In this document: in pieces, positions 33,101-51,942 of the stretch
How the letters are laid out: each line of letters opens with the position of its first letter
Numbering within the stretch: position 1 is the first letter of the stretch
DNA from: Streptomyces sp. TLI_171
Lineage (GTDB): Bacteria > Actinomycetota > Actinomycetes > Streptomycetales > Streptomycetaceae
Reading direction: 5' to 3'
Length of the DNA: 64,000 bases
NCBI RefSeq assembly: GCF_003610255.1
Contig: NZ_RAPS01000001.1
Coordinates: forward strand, 6,103,001-6,167,000
Made by a program: the position numbers and the translations under genes
Notes under the pieces: generated by a model
The model's input: the letters and a program-made list of their open reading frames with translations, nothing else
Told to the model about the DNA's origin: nothing
Databases searched by the model: none

Positions 33101-34066
33101 GCCGTCGACGATCACCACCACCATCGGCTCCTCACGGCCCGGCGACGCCGTCGGGTCGAACGCCGGGCGCTCACGGAACTCCGCCCCGATCAGGTCCTCC
33201 AACTGCCCGATCGACGACGCTACCAGCCGCACCGGGCCGGCGCCGTCGGTCGCCTGCGGATGCAGCAGGTGCGGCAGCCACTTTGCCCACTCCCACTCCC
33301 GCTGCGCCTCCTCGGACAGGCACAGCGCGATCCACAGCTCGTCCGGGCTGTGGAACGCCGCCAGCTGCGCGACGATCGCCCGGGCCAGCGCGCGGGACTC
33401 GGCGGCCTCGCCCCGCACCAGCAGCCGCGACCAGGCCCGCAGGTACAGCGCGATGGGCTGGTCCGGTACGGCGGTGTACGCACGGATGAAGCTGCGCAGC
33501 GCGTGCGCCGACAGCGGTTCCAGATCCTCGACCGGGCGAGTCGATACCGGGGCCATCTTCAGCCCCAACCGCTGCTCCCCCACCGCGATCCGCACCTCGG
33601 CGAAGTCCTCGTCGACCCCGCGCCGCTCCCACAGCCGGCTGGTGCCGACCAGTCCGCTCAAGGCAGTGGGATGCGGGTGGCGCCAGGCCAGCGCCTGCTC
33701 CTGCTCCCCGATCGCGCGCCGCACCCGGCGCCGCACCTGGGACAGGTATCGCAGGTAGTCGCGGCGCTGCCCGTTCATCTGCGTCTTGCGCTCGCCCCGT
33801 CGCTGGATCACCTGCCCGACGGCCATCATCGCCGACGAGCCCACCATCATGCCCATCGCGACGTAGCTGAGCGCCGTGTTCTCTCCCGGCCGCAGGAACA
33901 GCACCATCATCGACATCGACATCATGCCCATTGGCAGGAACGTCCACATCGCTGCGGAGTTGTTCGTCGGCTCGGCCATCGCCGGCGGCTCCTGGAGGCT
34001 CACCTCCCCGTCCGGCATCTCGGGCCCACGACGGCGAGCGGGTCGGCGGAACAGGACCACGCTCAC
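30113..34066 (-). CDS. eccC: Type VII secretion ATPase EccC (fused EccCa/EccCb)
   Basis: 1317 residues. GTG 34066 was chosen because GGAGG lies nine bases upstream. Two membrane segments near residues 35-80 (AAMWTFLPMGMMSMSMMVLF; ALSYVAMGMMVGSSAMMAVG) anchor it. Three FtsK/SpoIIIE ATPase domains follow, with Walker A motifs GATGSGKSELL (about residue 481), GGPQSGKSTLL (831) and GDTESGKTNLL (1116). Domain 1 keeps Walker B VVVDEFSELL. Domains 2 and 3 are less canonical, with FLVIDGWASF and FVLIDDYEML. EccC is the motor of the T7SS membrane complex and selects substrates through its C-terminal ATPase domains. It is transcribed divergently from eccD. Confidence 0.95.
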   Translation of the reverse strand: MSVVLFRRPARRRGPEMPDGEVSLQEPPAMAEPTNNSAAMWTFLPMGMMSMSMMVLFLRPGENTALSYVAMGMMVGSSAMMAVGQVIQRRGERKTQMNGQRRDYLRYLSQVRRRVRRAIGEQEQALAWRHPHPTALSGLVGTSRLWERRGVDEDFAEVRIAVGEQRLGLKMAPVSTRPVEDLEPLSAHALRSFIRAYTAVPDQPIALYLRAWSRLLVRGEAAESRALARAIVAQLAAFHSPDELWIALCLSEEAQREWEWAKWLPHLLHPQATDGAGPVRLVASSIGQLEDLIGAEFRERPAFDPTASPGREEPMVVVIVDGGSVPAGHRFDGSGYRNAVAVDLSQALRWRAGRTTLRLEAAEGYLNLVRTDRDRREQSTPLGVPDLLGPAGAAALARALAPYRTSTGGESVESPAGDIQLTGLLGISDLRAFDPATLWRGRSEARHLKVPIGVAGNGAPVDLDIKESAQGGMGPHGMLIGATGSGKSELLRTLVLSLALSHSSERLNFVLVDFKGGATFLGLDALPHVSAVITNLSDEAALVERMKDALHGELMRRQELLRQAGNHVSALEYERARAAGAPLMPLPSLFVVVDEFSELLSAHRDFMDLFVMIGRLGRSLGVHLLLASQRLDEGRVHQLEGHLSYRIGLRTFSAMESRGVLGVPDAYQLPPEPGNGYLKTGMEELLRFRAAYVSGTYKGRSRSAQRARAASQIVPWSSSWVVPRQSNVAEQPDPSEEPGSETLLELAVAALKDSGPPAYRVWLPPLAASPGLDQLLPPLEPHTVLGLVTVGRTAEPPLTAAVGIVDRPFDQTRELLRVDLSGAGGHVVVAGGPQSGKSTLLRTLVASLALGHSPRELQFYLLDLGGGTLSSLDGLPHVGGVAGRLDPDRVQRTVSEVTTVLTRRERLFMDHGVESMADYRRRRARGEFAAEDHGDVFLVIDGWASFKQDFDPLLEEIPKLAQRGLNYGVHVVVSVSRWMELSPAIRDSAGTRLELRMGDPMDSLVDSRKAATVPRDTPGRGLTSQTKLHFQAALPRIDSASGPEDLPEAVTALCEAVTLQWAGRPGAPAVRMLPAELPWQQLPAAAGTRLAIGVEETELGTLWHDFAESPHLMAIGDTESGKTNLLRTAALAITSRFTPAEARILVVDQRRELVEAVPPEYRLGHAVSAESVKEYVDGVAEAMRERTPGEDIPPARMRLCDWWTGPRLFVLIDDYEMLESPLDNPFNALLPHLNLGYEIGLHLVVARAAANAARGIGDPLLRRVRDAGNTVLVMSCPRSEGQFIDGVRPKLLPPGRAFHVQRRRITMVQTALAPTGS

Positions 34067-34323
34067 GGGCGGCCTCCGGGGATCGTCGTTACGGGCACAG
34101 CAGTGCGGGCGGCCGCCGGGGCGACCTTCCCGCACCGCTGCGGTGTCTGCGGAGCGGGCTGGCCGGGCGGCCACGAGGGCAGAGGCAGCAGGCGGCGCGG
34201 GCAGGGACCGGTGCACGCGCCCCGCTGTACGGGCACCGTGCGGCGACCCTAGCCACAGGCGGCGCGCGCCGGTGGCCCACCGGTACCCCGCAGCCCAGAG
34301 TCCGCCCCAACGGAAGGAAACCC
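34067..34323. promoter_or_regulatory. Divergent promoter region eccC/eccD
   Basis: 257 bp between two divergent T7SS genes, each with a good Shine-Dalgarno at its edge (GGAGG for eccC, GGAAGGAAA for eccD). It should contain both promoters. I cannot fix -10/-35 boxes by eye. Confidence 0.5.
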
Positions 34324-35871
34324 GTGGCCGATCGCGCACTCCCGGCCCCCGGCGGGAGCGGTACCGGCGCCCTGCCCGCCGCAACCGCCCACCCGGTGCC
34401 GGTCCCTGAGGGCACCGGCACCACCGGCGGCACCGGCATCAGGACGGCCGCCGCACCGCTCCCACCGTCCGTCGTCATCACCGTCGAACTTCCCGATGTG
34501 GTGCTCGACTTGACGCTGCCCGCCGACCTCCCGGCCGCCGAACTGCTCCCCGTGGTGATCCGGGCCGCCGGAGAGGAGACCGCCGAGGCCGGTGTCGACC
34601 ACGGTGGCTGGGACCTCCACACCCCCGACGGCGCCCCGGTCGACCCGGAGGCTCCCGCTGGCGCCCTCGACGGCGCCGGGCTTCGTCTGCTGCCCCGCCC
34701 CGAGAGCCGCCGCGAACCGCACTACGACGACCTCATCGACGGCATCTCAGTCAGTGTCCACGCACTGGGCCACTCCTGGACGCCCGAGGCGGCCCGCCGC
34801 ACCCTGCGCGTCGCCTCCGGCCTGGCCGCGGCCGTCCTCCTGGCGGCGCTGCTCGTCCCGGCCGTCACCCGGACCACCGACCGGACGACCGTCACCACCC
34901 TCGCCGGCCTCGCGGCCGTGCTGTTCGCGCTGGGCGCGCTCGCCGCCGCCCGCGCCGCCGGTGACGCCTCGACCGCGGTCGTGCTCGCAACTGCGACCAC
35001 CGCCTTCGCCGCGTTGACGGGTTGGAGGCTGCCGGCCTCCGGCGCTCACGGCTGGGCAGGCACCACCGACCGCCTGCTCCCCGCCGCCGCCCTGGCCGGG
35101 GCGTGGGCGCTCACCGCCTTCCTGGCCCTGGGCGCCTGGCCGGTTCTCACCGCCCAACTCGCCCTCACCGCGCTGGTGTCGGTTGGGTACGGAGCCCTCA
35201 TCGGTCCGGCCGGCCTGGCCCCCGCGCACGCCGCGGCGGCGGTCGCCCCACTGGTGGCCCTGCTCGCCGTCACCGCGCCGCGCCTGGGCCGGACCGCTGC
35301 CCGGTTCCACCCGTCCCCGTTGCCTACTGTCCGCGCGGCCCTGCCCGACGGTGCCCGCCGTGCCGAACGCGCCGAACGCGACCGGCAGGCGGAGGCCGCG
35401 TGGACCGCGGGGCTCCGGCTGACCGCAGCCGTGCTCACCTCGGCGACCGGCGCCGTCCTGGCCGTTACCGGGGGCGTCCCCGGCCAGGTCACTGCCGGGG
35501 TGTGGGCGCTGCTGTTCCTGCTCACGCCCTGGACCGCCGGACTGGCGCTCCGGTCAGCAGCGAGCGTGCTCCCGACGCTGGCCGTCGCGGTGGCGGCCGG
35601 CCTGCCGGCGCTCCTCGGCGCGCGAACCGTTGTACAGAGCGGCGTGGCGGCCGGTCTCGCCGTCGCCTGCGTGTTGCTGGCCGCCGGCGCGGCCCGCACC
35701 GTCGCCGGTGCGCCGCCCGGCCCGCCCGCCGTCCCCGCTGTTCCGTCGTGGCGGGTGCGGTGGTGGGGGCGGATCGGTCCGGCGATGCGGCTGCTCGCCG
35801 CCACCGCGCTGCTGCCGCTGACGGTGTGGGTGTTCAACGGCTACGCCCTGGTGGCGGCGGCGCGTCCCTGA
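34324..35871 (+). CDS. eccD: Type VII secretion membrane protein EccD
   Basis: 515 residues. GTG 34324 follows GGAAGGAAA. A Pro/Ala-rich leader precedes a ubiquitin-like (YukD) domain at about residues 50-130 (VVITVELPDVVLDLTLPADL ... LHTPDGAPVDPEAPAGAL). About 11 hydrophobic segments follow from residue 158 to the end (LRVASGLAAAVLLAALLVPA; LLPLTVWVFNGYALV). This is the EccD layout, in which 11 helices form the large membrane cavity of the T7SS complex and the ubiquitin-like domain contacts EccC. The basic RRAERAERDRQAE loop is likely cytosolic. Confidence 0.92.
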   Translation: MADRALPAPGGSGTGALPAATAHPVPVPEGTGTTGGTGIRTAAAPLPPSVVITVELPDVVLDLTLPADLPAAELLPVVIRAAGEETAEAGVDHGGWDLHTPDGAPVDPEAPAGALDGAGLRLLPRPESRREPHYDDLIDGISVSVHALGHSWTPEAARRTLRVASGLAAAVLLAALLVPAVTRTTDRTTVTTLAGLAAVLFALGALAAARAAGDASTAVVLATATTAFAALTGWRLPASGAHGWAGTTDRLLPAAALAGAWALTAFLALGAWPVLTAQLALTALVSVGYGALIGPAGLAPAHAAAAVAPLVALLAVTAPRLGRTAARFHPSPLPTVRAALPDGARRAERAERDRQAEAAWTAGLRLTAAVLTSATGAVLAVTGGVPGQVTAGVWALLFLLTPWTAGLALRSAASVLPTLAVAVAAGLPALLGARTVVQSGVAAGLAVACVLLAAGAARTVAGAPPGPPAVPAVPSWRVRWWGRIGPAMRLLAATALLPLTVWVFNGYALVAAARP

Positions 35872-36140
35872 GCCCGCCCTGAGTCCGCCCGTAGCCCGCT
35901 CGGGCGGCCTGCACCTGTGGCCGTCGGGGGGTGGGCCGTTGGGGCAGGGAACGCGGGGAACGGTGGGTGCTCAGTCATGTGACGTATGGACCGTTCCCGC
36001 TGCTTGCGGCAAGTCTCGTGCCAGGCCGAGACAGGCTCCCGGTCCTCGGGAGGCCAGGGGCATGAGTGCTACCGGCCCCCGATACAACCCGTCGCAGTCC
36101 CGGGTGGCAACCGCTCGGGCTGGATCAGTGAGGAGTTGAC
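35872..36140. promoter_or_regulatory. Intergenic region before the esx cluster
   Basis: 269 bp with no gene seen. It likely carries a promoter for the substrate genes. A GTGAGGAGTTGAC ribosome site lies at its end. Confidence 0.35.
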
Positions 36141-36473
36141 ATGGCCGAAGGCACAGCGACCGCCGGCTCCGTACAAGCCAACCAAATGATCGCCAATGCC
36201 ATGCAGCAGGCGATCGGCGGTATCACCAGCGTGAAGAACCAGGCCGATTCCGGCGCCTCCACTCTGGCCTCCAGCTACCGGGGCGCCGACGGTGCGGCGT
36301 TCCAGCAGCTGCTCAGCCAGTGGGACGGGTACATCCAGAAGGTGCTCGCCGGGCTCTCCGAGGTCGAGAACACCATGCACGCCCAGAGCACGGCCACGAA
36401 CCAGCAGAGCGAGGCGAGGTTGGACGACATCAAGTCGCTCCAGGCCCGCACCGCCTATGCAGGCCTGACCTGA
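36141..36473 (+). CDS. WXG100-family (ESAT-6-like) protein 1
   Basis: 110 residues, almost entirely helical, with a strong Shine-Dalgarno (GAGGAG). Helix-turn-helix hairpin layout: VQANQMIANAMQQAIGGITS, turn SSYRGADGAAFQQLLSQW, second helix YIQKVLAGLSEVENTMHAQS. The WxG turn is replaced by YRG, a tolerated variation. WXG100 proteins are small T7SS substrates that leave as dimers, usually with a partner encoded next door, here the gene at 36590. Confidence 0.88.
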   Translation: MAEGTATAGSVQANQMIANAMQQAIGGITSVKNQADSGASTLASSYRGADGAAFQQLLSQWDGYIQKVLAGLSEVENTMHAQSTATNQQSEARLDDIKSLQARTAYAGLT

Positions 36474-36589
36474 CGCAGGCGGTCTCCGCACGCCGGCGCG
36501 GTACCGCCCGCAGTCCGGCACTTCGCCGCGGACACCACGCCCCGGACCAGCCGGGGCGGACCCCGCCATACCATACAAGGAGGGCCGGC

Positions 36590-36898
36590 ATGCCGGACGA
36601 CACCACGATCTCCATCCACTACGGGCCGACCGCGCAGGTCGTCGAGACCCTCGCCAATGCGAGCACCAAGATCGCGAACATCCTCGACGACACCCACAAC
36701 TCCGTTCGCCAGTGGGAGCCCAGCGCGCAGGGCATGGGCAAGGACGCCTTCGAAGCCAAGTTCGCGGAGTGGCAGCGTCTGCTGGAGAGCGCCCAGCAGG
36801 CCGTGCGCTCGCACGCCGGCCTGCTGGACGAGATCGGCAACGGCTACCAGGTCTTCGACCGGAACCTGGCCAACCGTTGGGGGAGCGTCAGCTACTGA
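36590..36898 (+). CDS. WXG100-family protein 2
   Basis: 102 residues from ATG 36590, preceded by AAGGAGGG. Two helices (QVVETLANASTKIANILDDT; FAEWQRLLESAQQAVRSHAG) flank a VRQWEPSAQGMG turn, a degenerate WxG. Size and position mark it as the heterodimer partner of the protein at 36141. The sequence ends NRWGSVSY rather than in the classical Y-x-x-x-D/E signal. Confidence 0.83.
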   Translation: MPDDTTISIHYGPTAQVVETLANASTKIANILDDTHNSVRQWEPSAQGMGKDAFEAKFAEWQRLLESAQQAVRSHAGLLDEIGNGYQVFDRNLANRWGSVSY

Positions 36899-37027
36899 CG
36901 CCCGCGCGCCGGCCGGGGCGGACGAACCGTTCGCCCCGGCCGGCGCGCGCACCCGAGGGCCGGACGACAGCTGTCCGGGTGCTGAACCGTCCACGACACC
37001 AAGACACTCTTATCAGGAGGAGGACAC

Positions 37028-37492
37028 GTGGCCACCGACGCCGATCTCACCAGCCTTGACCAGGGCGCACTGCAGACGTTCATCAACGGTCCGCTGACGC
37101 AGTTCATCGAGTACGTCGTGGCAGCCCGACGCGAGTCCGGCGGCAACCTCTCCGTCGGCGACATCGCCCAGGGCTACACCAACGCGTCGAACGTCTCGCT
37201 CGCCAAACCGCTCGCCCTCGGCCTGATGGCCGGCAGCGACGCCGTCCACGGTCAGGCGCTCAACTCGGGGACGGTGACCGCTGCGAAGCTGCTCGACAAC
37301 ATCTTCGCTTCGGAGGACCAGCAGTTCGAGCGGATCAAGCAGGGCCTGCTCGACCTGATCAAGGACTTCCTGGAGCACCAGGGCAGCAACCTCGACTCGA
37401 TCTCGGCCGAGGAACTCCTAAACCACATCACCGTGACGCCCACGGCCGGTCCGACCGTCAATCCTTTGGCCAGCACCAGCACCAGCACCTGA
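37028..37492 (+). CDS. T7SS-cluster hypothetical protein, 154 residues
   Basis: GTG 37028 follows AGGAGGAGGACAC. Helical protein with segments QTFINGPLTQFIEYVVAARR, GSDAVHGQALNSGTVTAAKL and FERIKQGLLDLIKDFLEHQG, and a Thr/Ser-rich tail. I know of similar short proteins beside streptomycete T7SS genes but no function. It is co-directional with the WXG100 genes and lies 63 bp before the AAWKG gene, so it is likely co-transcribed. Helical character and position suggest a substrate or chaperone. Confidence 0.78.
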   Translation: MATDADLTSLDQGALQTFINGPLTQFIEYVVAARRESGGNLSVGDIAQGYTNASNVSLAKPLALGLMAGSDAVHGQALNSGTVTAAKLLDNIFASEDQQFERIKQGLLDLIKDFLEHQGSNLDSISAEELLNHITVTPTAGPTVNPLASTSTST

Positions 37493-37555
37493 GACCCCCG
37501 CCGCTGGCCCACCGCAAAGCTTCCACCGACTGTCCCGACCTTCAGGAGTCACCTG

Positions 37556-40162
37556 ATGCCCGACGACCCATGGGGCACCGCCGTTCAACTGTTCACCGGG
37601 TACACCATGCCGGAGCGGGCGAGCCTCTTCGAGAAGGAGAAGGGCACCGACGGTAAGTCGTACATGATGACGGTGACGGTGCAGAACCTGGGCCGTATCA
37701 CCCCGCTCGACATGCCGGGTGAATGGGGACGCAACACGGGCGGCCACTCCTGGACGCTGTACAGCTTCCGAGGTAATGGCAAGAACGGACTGGACCTCAA
37801 CCGGATCTCCATCGACCTGTTGTGGGACCCGGACCGGCAGCCCGCGCGCCCTGGAACACCGCTCAACCAGTACATCCTCGGGCCGCGTACAGCCCTGATG
37901 GGGCTCGTGTACAACCGGACGACTCAGGGCGTGTCATTCGACGGGGTATCGGTTGGCGACGCGAACGCGGTCGTGCTGGAGTCTTTCTCGCAGGCTGCCG
38001 GCGCCTGGGACCGGGCCGCGGCGGACTTCACCTACCTCGCCGACGTGTTGAAGGACTGGGTCGACGGCCTCGGCCACGAGGGCGCGGCCTGGCGCGGCGA
38101 GGCCGCCGGAGCGTTCCGGGGAGTACTCGACCAGCACCGTAGCAACAACGAGTCCTACCACGACCAGATCGCCCCCGCCGGTGCGGGCGGCACCCCCGCG
38201 CTCTTCCCGGTGTTCGGCCGGAGCGGATCGATCACCAAGCAGGGCGATGCCCTGGTCAAGGCCCAGGTCGCACTGCACGATTCGGCGACCGACATGCTCG
38301 CGGCCTGGGACCAGTGGGGCGCCAACCCTGGCTCCAATCCGATGGGTGTCCTCGACCGGCTGATCCAGCAGATCGCCACCAACCTGCACGACCTCAACAT
38401 GTCGCAGGTCCAGCAGGAGGTGACCACTGCCGTTGACTCCGGGAAGGTCGTGCGCAACGCGGTGATTCCCAAGCCCGGTTTCTGGCAGGACATGCCCGAG
38501 TTCGGGGACATGTCGAACGTGGACAACTGGGTCAAGGTGGGCCAGGAGGCCGTGAACCAGTGGCTGGGACTGGTGGACAGCATGCTCGGAAGCCAGGGCC
38601 GACAGTCCACCAGCGATGTCAACAACGCCTTCATCCAAGCGTCCTCGGCCCTCAGCGCGCCCATCAATGCGCCCGCCACCAATGTCGGCACCGGCGACAA
38701 CGGTACGAAGGACGGGACCAAGAACGGCACGAACCTCCCGAATCTTGATGACATCAAGGGCCCGGACACGGGCACCGACAGCGGTGCCGACGGGCCGAAC
38801 CTCGACGCCGCCGGGGCCGATGGCCCGGACACCACGACCACCACCGCGGACCTGGACAGCGCGTTGAACGGCGCCGACGGACCGAACAGCGGCCTCTCCG
38901 ACATCGGCGCCACAGCGAGCCCGGACACCGGTGCCACGGCGAACCCGGACACCGGTACCACCACGACCACCCAAGACCTCGCCAGCGCCCTCGACTCGGC
39001 GGGCCTGGACGGCAGCAGCATCGGCGCGTCGACCGGCGCCGACGCGGCGGCGAGCGCGGGACCGGAAACAAGCGGGCTGTTCCCGACGAGCGCCGCCGCC
39101 ACCGATAAGAATGGCAACGCCACCGTCACCAAGACCGCAGGCATTAGCATGCCGCCGCTGAGCACCGGATTGGCCACCACCGGGTCCAGCGGCAAAACCG
39201 CCGGCACCAATAACCCCGACGGTTCCACCACCGTCACCTACCCGGACGGCTCCACCGTGACGACCTATCCCGACGGTTCCACGGTCACGATCGACGCCGA
39301 CGGCACCCAGACCTCTGCCAGCGCCGGGACCGTCACCACGTATTCCCCGGACGGTACGGAGACCCTCCGGCGTCCCGACGGCAGCATTAGTGTCACCACC
39401 CCCGACGGCATCACCACGGTCACCGCGGCGGACCGCTCGGTGACGACCGTCCAGCCGGACGGCTCCTCCGTCACCCGCTATCGGGACGGGAGTTCGACGG
39501 TCACCACCGCCGACGGGACCAGCACCCACATCACCGACAGCGGCAAAATCACCGCACCCGTGGAGGCACCGCCCCTCAACAGCGGAAGCAGCACCAGTTC
39601 GGTACTGGACACGGTCAACGGCGGCTCGTTGACCGGTGGTGCATCCGTCAGCGGTGCGGCTGGAGCGCTCGCCGGCTCCACCGGGGGGGTTGACCCGACG
39701 GCCGCGCTGCCGTCCTACGGCGAGGACTTCTACGACACCTCCACCGACTTCGGTGCCTACGGCACCGGCTTCGTCGACACGGGAACCAGCACCGCGCTCG
39801 GCTACAACCCCGCGGCCGCCGCGGCCGCCTCGCACCTCTCCGGCATGGGAGGCATGGGCATGGGCATGGGCGGCGCAGGCAGTGCGGCAGCGGCTCTCGG
39901 CGGGGACCGGATGCGCGAGGCCGTCCCCGACCCCGTGGCCACCGCGAGGAGCACCCAGGCACCCAACGGCTCCTCCATGCCCTACATGCCAGGCGGCGGC
40001 CAGGGCAGCGGCCAAGGAACCGAGAGCAAGGACCGCGAGCGGGCCAATTGGATTGACGAGGACGAGGACGTCTGGGGCACCGAGACGGTTGGCAACCCGG
40101 CCGTCATCGGCCGCGCCGAACAGGCGACGGCCGCACAGCAGCAGCGTTACACGGGAGGATGA
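37556..40162 (+). CDS. AAWKG-family T7SS protein
   Basis: 868 residues. The N-terminal 130 residues form a compact domain (MPDDPWGTAVQLFTGYTMPE). Residues about 150-300 are a long-helix WXG-like region with the signature GHEGAAWRGEAAGAFRGVL near residue 175. From about 390 the chain is Asp/Gly/Thr-rich and disordered. A beta-type repeat array based on PDGST (TVTYPDGSTVTTYPDGSTVT; 39.2-39.5 kb) follows, then Gly/Met-rich GMGGMGMGMGG and a charged end (ERANWIDEDEDVWG). Large size, WXG-like core and repeats suggest a secreted surface or effector protein. Its stop overlaps the next start. Confidence 0.85.
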   Translation: MPDDPWGTAVQLFTGYTMPERASLFEKEKGTDGKSYMMTVTVQNLGRITPLDMPGEWGRNTGGHSWTLYSFRGNGKNGLDLNRISIDLLWDPDRQPARPGTPLNQYILGPRTALMGLVYNRTTQGVSFDGVSVGDANAVVLESFSQAAGAWDRAAADFTYLADVLKDWVDGLGHEGAAWRGEAAGAFRGVLDQHRSNNESYHDQIAPAGAGGTPALFPVFGRSGSITKQGDALVKAQVALHDSATDMLAAWDQWGANPGSNPMGVLDRLIQQIATNLHDLNMSQVQQEVTTAVDSGKVVRNAVIPKPGFWQDMPEFGDMSNVDNWVKVGQEAVNQWLGLVDSMLGSQGRQSTSDVNNAFIQASSALSAPINAPATNVGTGDNGTKDGTKNGTNLPNLDDIKGPDTGTDSGADGPNLDAAGADGPDTTTTTADLDSALNGADGPNSGLSDIGATASPDTGATANPDTGTTTTTQDLASALDSAGLDGSSIGASTGADAAASAGPETSGLFPTSAAATDKNGNATVTKTAGISMPPLSTGLATTGSSGKTAGTNNPDGSTTVTYPDGSTVTTYPDGSTVTIDADGTQTSASAGTVTTYSPDGTETLRRPDGSISVTTPDGITTVTAADRSVTTVQPDGSSVTRYRDGSSTVTTADGTSTHITDSGKITAPVEAPPLNSGSSTSSVLDTVNGGSLTGGASVSGAAGALAGSTGGVDPTAALPSYGEDFYDTSTDFGAYGTGFVDTGTSTALGYNPAAAAAASHLSGMGGMGMGMGGAGSAAAALGGDRMREAVPDPVATARSTQAPNGSSMPYMPGGGQGSGQGTESKDRERANWIDEDEDVWGTETVGNPAVIGRAEQATAAQQQRYTGG

Positions 40163-40164
40163 CG

Positions 40165-40659
40165 ATGACAGAAAACGGAGAGTTCGACCGGCGCCTCGGC
40201 GAGGCCGAAGCCGAACTGGCACGCGCCACGGCTGCAACGGCCGAGGTCCGGACACGGCTAGACACCACGGCGGCCCGTGCGGTGTCCAAGGACCGCGCGG
40301 TCGAGGTGGGCATGAGCGCCGACGGGCAACTGACCGACATCCGCTTCCCGGACAACCGCTTCCAGCGAATGGCCGGTCCGCAGCTCGCCGCCTCCGTCCT
40401 GGAGGCCACCCGGCTGGCCCGGGCCCGGGTACTCCGTCAGGTCGTCGATGTGGTCTCGCCGTTGACCGCGCTCACCCCGTCCCTCGACGGGCTGCCCGGC
40501 GGCACCGGCGGCCTGGAAGCCCTCTTCGCCGACCTGTTCGCCGAGCTCGAATCGGAAGGAGCGGCCCGCCCGGCGGCCGACGCCCACCTCCGCGACGAGA
40601 TCGAGGACGACGCCGAGGACGCAGACCCGGCCGACTCCCCACCGCGTGCGCGCCCGTAG
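40165..40659 (+). CDS. YbaB/EbfC-family protein
   Basis: 164 residues from ATG 40165, which has GGAGG at better spacing than the in-frame ATG at 40159. The N-terminal coiled coil (FDRRLGEAEAELARATAATA) and the middle beta region (KDRAVEVGMSADGQLTDIRF) match the YbaB DNA-binding fold. The tail is acidic (EIEDDAEDADPAD). YbaB-like proteins such as EspL occur in mycobacterial ESX loci, where they stabilise effectors or bind DNA. Its start overlaps or abuts the AAWKG stop, pointing to translational coupling. Confidence 0.82.
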   Translation: MTENGEFDRRLGEAEAELARATAATAEVRTRLDTTAARAVSKDRAVEVGMSADGQLTDIRFPDNRFQRMAGPQLAASVLEATRLARARVLRQVVDVVSPLTALTPSLDGLPGGTGGLEALFADLFAELESEGAARPAADAHLRDEIEDDAEDADPADSPPRARP

Positions 40660-40675
40660 CGCCGCACACCCACTG

Positions 40676-40810
40676 AGCTCTTTCAACGGCGCCCCGGACG
40701 AGTGGTGAACCGACTGCCGTTGACGGGCTTTCGACCTGCCGGATCTCGCCAGCGGGCGCACCCCCGTGCGCCCGCGCTGTCACCTGATCGGTGGCCGAGT
40801 TGAAAGAGCT
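40676..40810 (-). repeat. 135-bp miniature inverted-repeat element, copy C
   Basis: The same element as at 7766 and 7906, in reverse orientation, flanked by CACTG at 40671-40675 and 40811-40815. It sits between the YbaB-like gene and the last WXG100 gene, 17 bp after the stop codon. Its GC-rich internal hairpin may reduce read-through inside the operon. Confidence 0.9.
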
Positions 40811-40852
40811 CACTGAACCGGCCGCCACCCGAACGAAAGGAGCAACACCCCC

Positions 40853-41179
40853 ATGGCCGACTCGTTCGAGTCCTCGCCCCAAGCGGTGTTCCAGGCAACC
40901 CAGGTCATCCAGGGCCTCGTGAAGAAGGCGACGGCAATCAACGCCGAGACCACCACCCTCCTCGCAAGGGTCGCGCCCTGGACCGGGCTGCCGGACGAGG
41001 ACTTCCACAAGGCGCAGGATCCTTGGTGGAGACAGACCACGACACAACTGACGGAGACGCTCGAGGGAATCAGCAAGGCCGTGAACGGCATCGTGTCCGG
41101 CACGCAGAAGAGTTCCACCTCGATCGACCACCAGCAGAACAACGCGATCGAGGCCATCCATCAGTCCGGAAGGCACTGA
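40853..41179 (+). CDS. WXG100-family protein 3
   Basis: 108 residues from ATG 40853 with GAAAGGAG upstream. Helix one FQATQVIQGLVKKATAINAE, turn VAPWTGLPDEDF with a genuine WxG (WTG), helix two LTETLEGISKAVNGIVSGTQ. It is the nearest gene to giant effector 2 and in the same direction, so it is a likely co-exported partner. Confidence 0.87.
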   Translation: MADSFESSPQAVFQATQVIQGLVKKATAINAETTTLLARVAPWTGLPDEDFHKAQDPWWRQTTTQLTETLEGISKAVNGIVSGTQKSSTSIDHQQNNAIEAIHQSGRH

Positions 41180-41199
41180 AGCCTCCCCGTGGTCGATCG

Positions 41200-41278
41200 G
41201 GCAGTGTCCGGTGTCCGCGGGTGCCGTACCACGGCCGAGGATCGTGCGGCCGTTCCTGACACCTGCTTTGACGTGCAG
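41200..41278 (+). promoter_or_regulatory. Conserved upstream block of effector 2 with inverted repeat
   Basis: Homologous to 26482-26560 upstream of effector 1. It contains the perfect inverted repeat ACGGCCG (41231-41237) / CGGCCGT (41247-41253) with a 9-bp spacer. Conservation outside coding sequence suggests a shared operator or promoter. Confidence 0.5.
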
Positions 41279-41281
41279 AAT

Positions 41282-41310
41282 CGTCCCGACTGACAGGTCG
41301 GGGCGGTTTT
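41282..41310 (+). terminator. Rho-independent-type terminator after WXG100 gene 3
   Basis: Stem CGTCCCGAC / GTCGGGGCG (one G-T pair), 6-base loop, followed by GGTTTTG. It lies between the WXG100 gene and the giant effector 2 start, downstream of the conserved block, so it may act as an attenuator for the giant gene. Confidence 0.65.
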
Positions 41311-41337
41311 GCCGTTTCTGGGTGCGAGGGATGGTGT

Positions 41338-51942
<10,605 letters not shown>

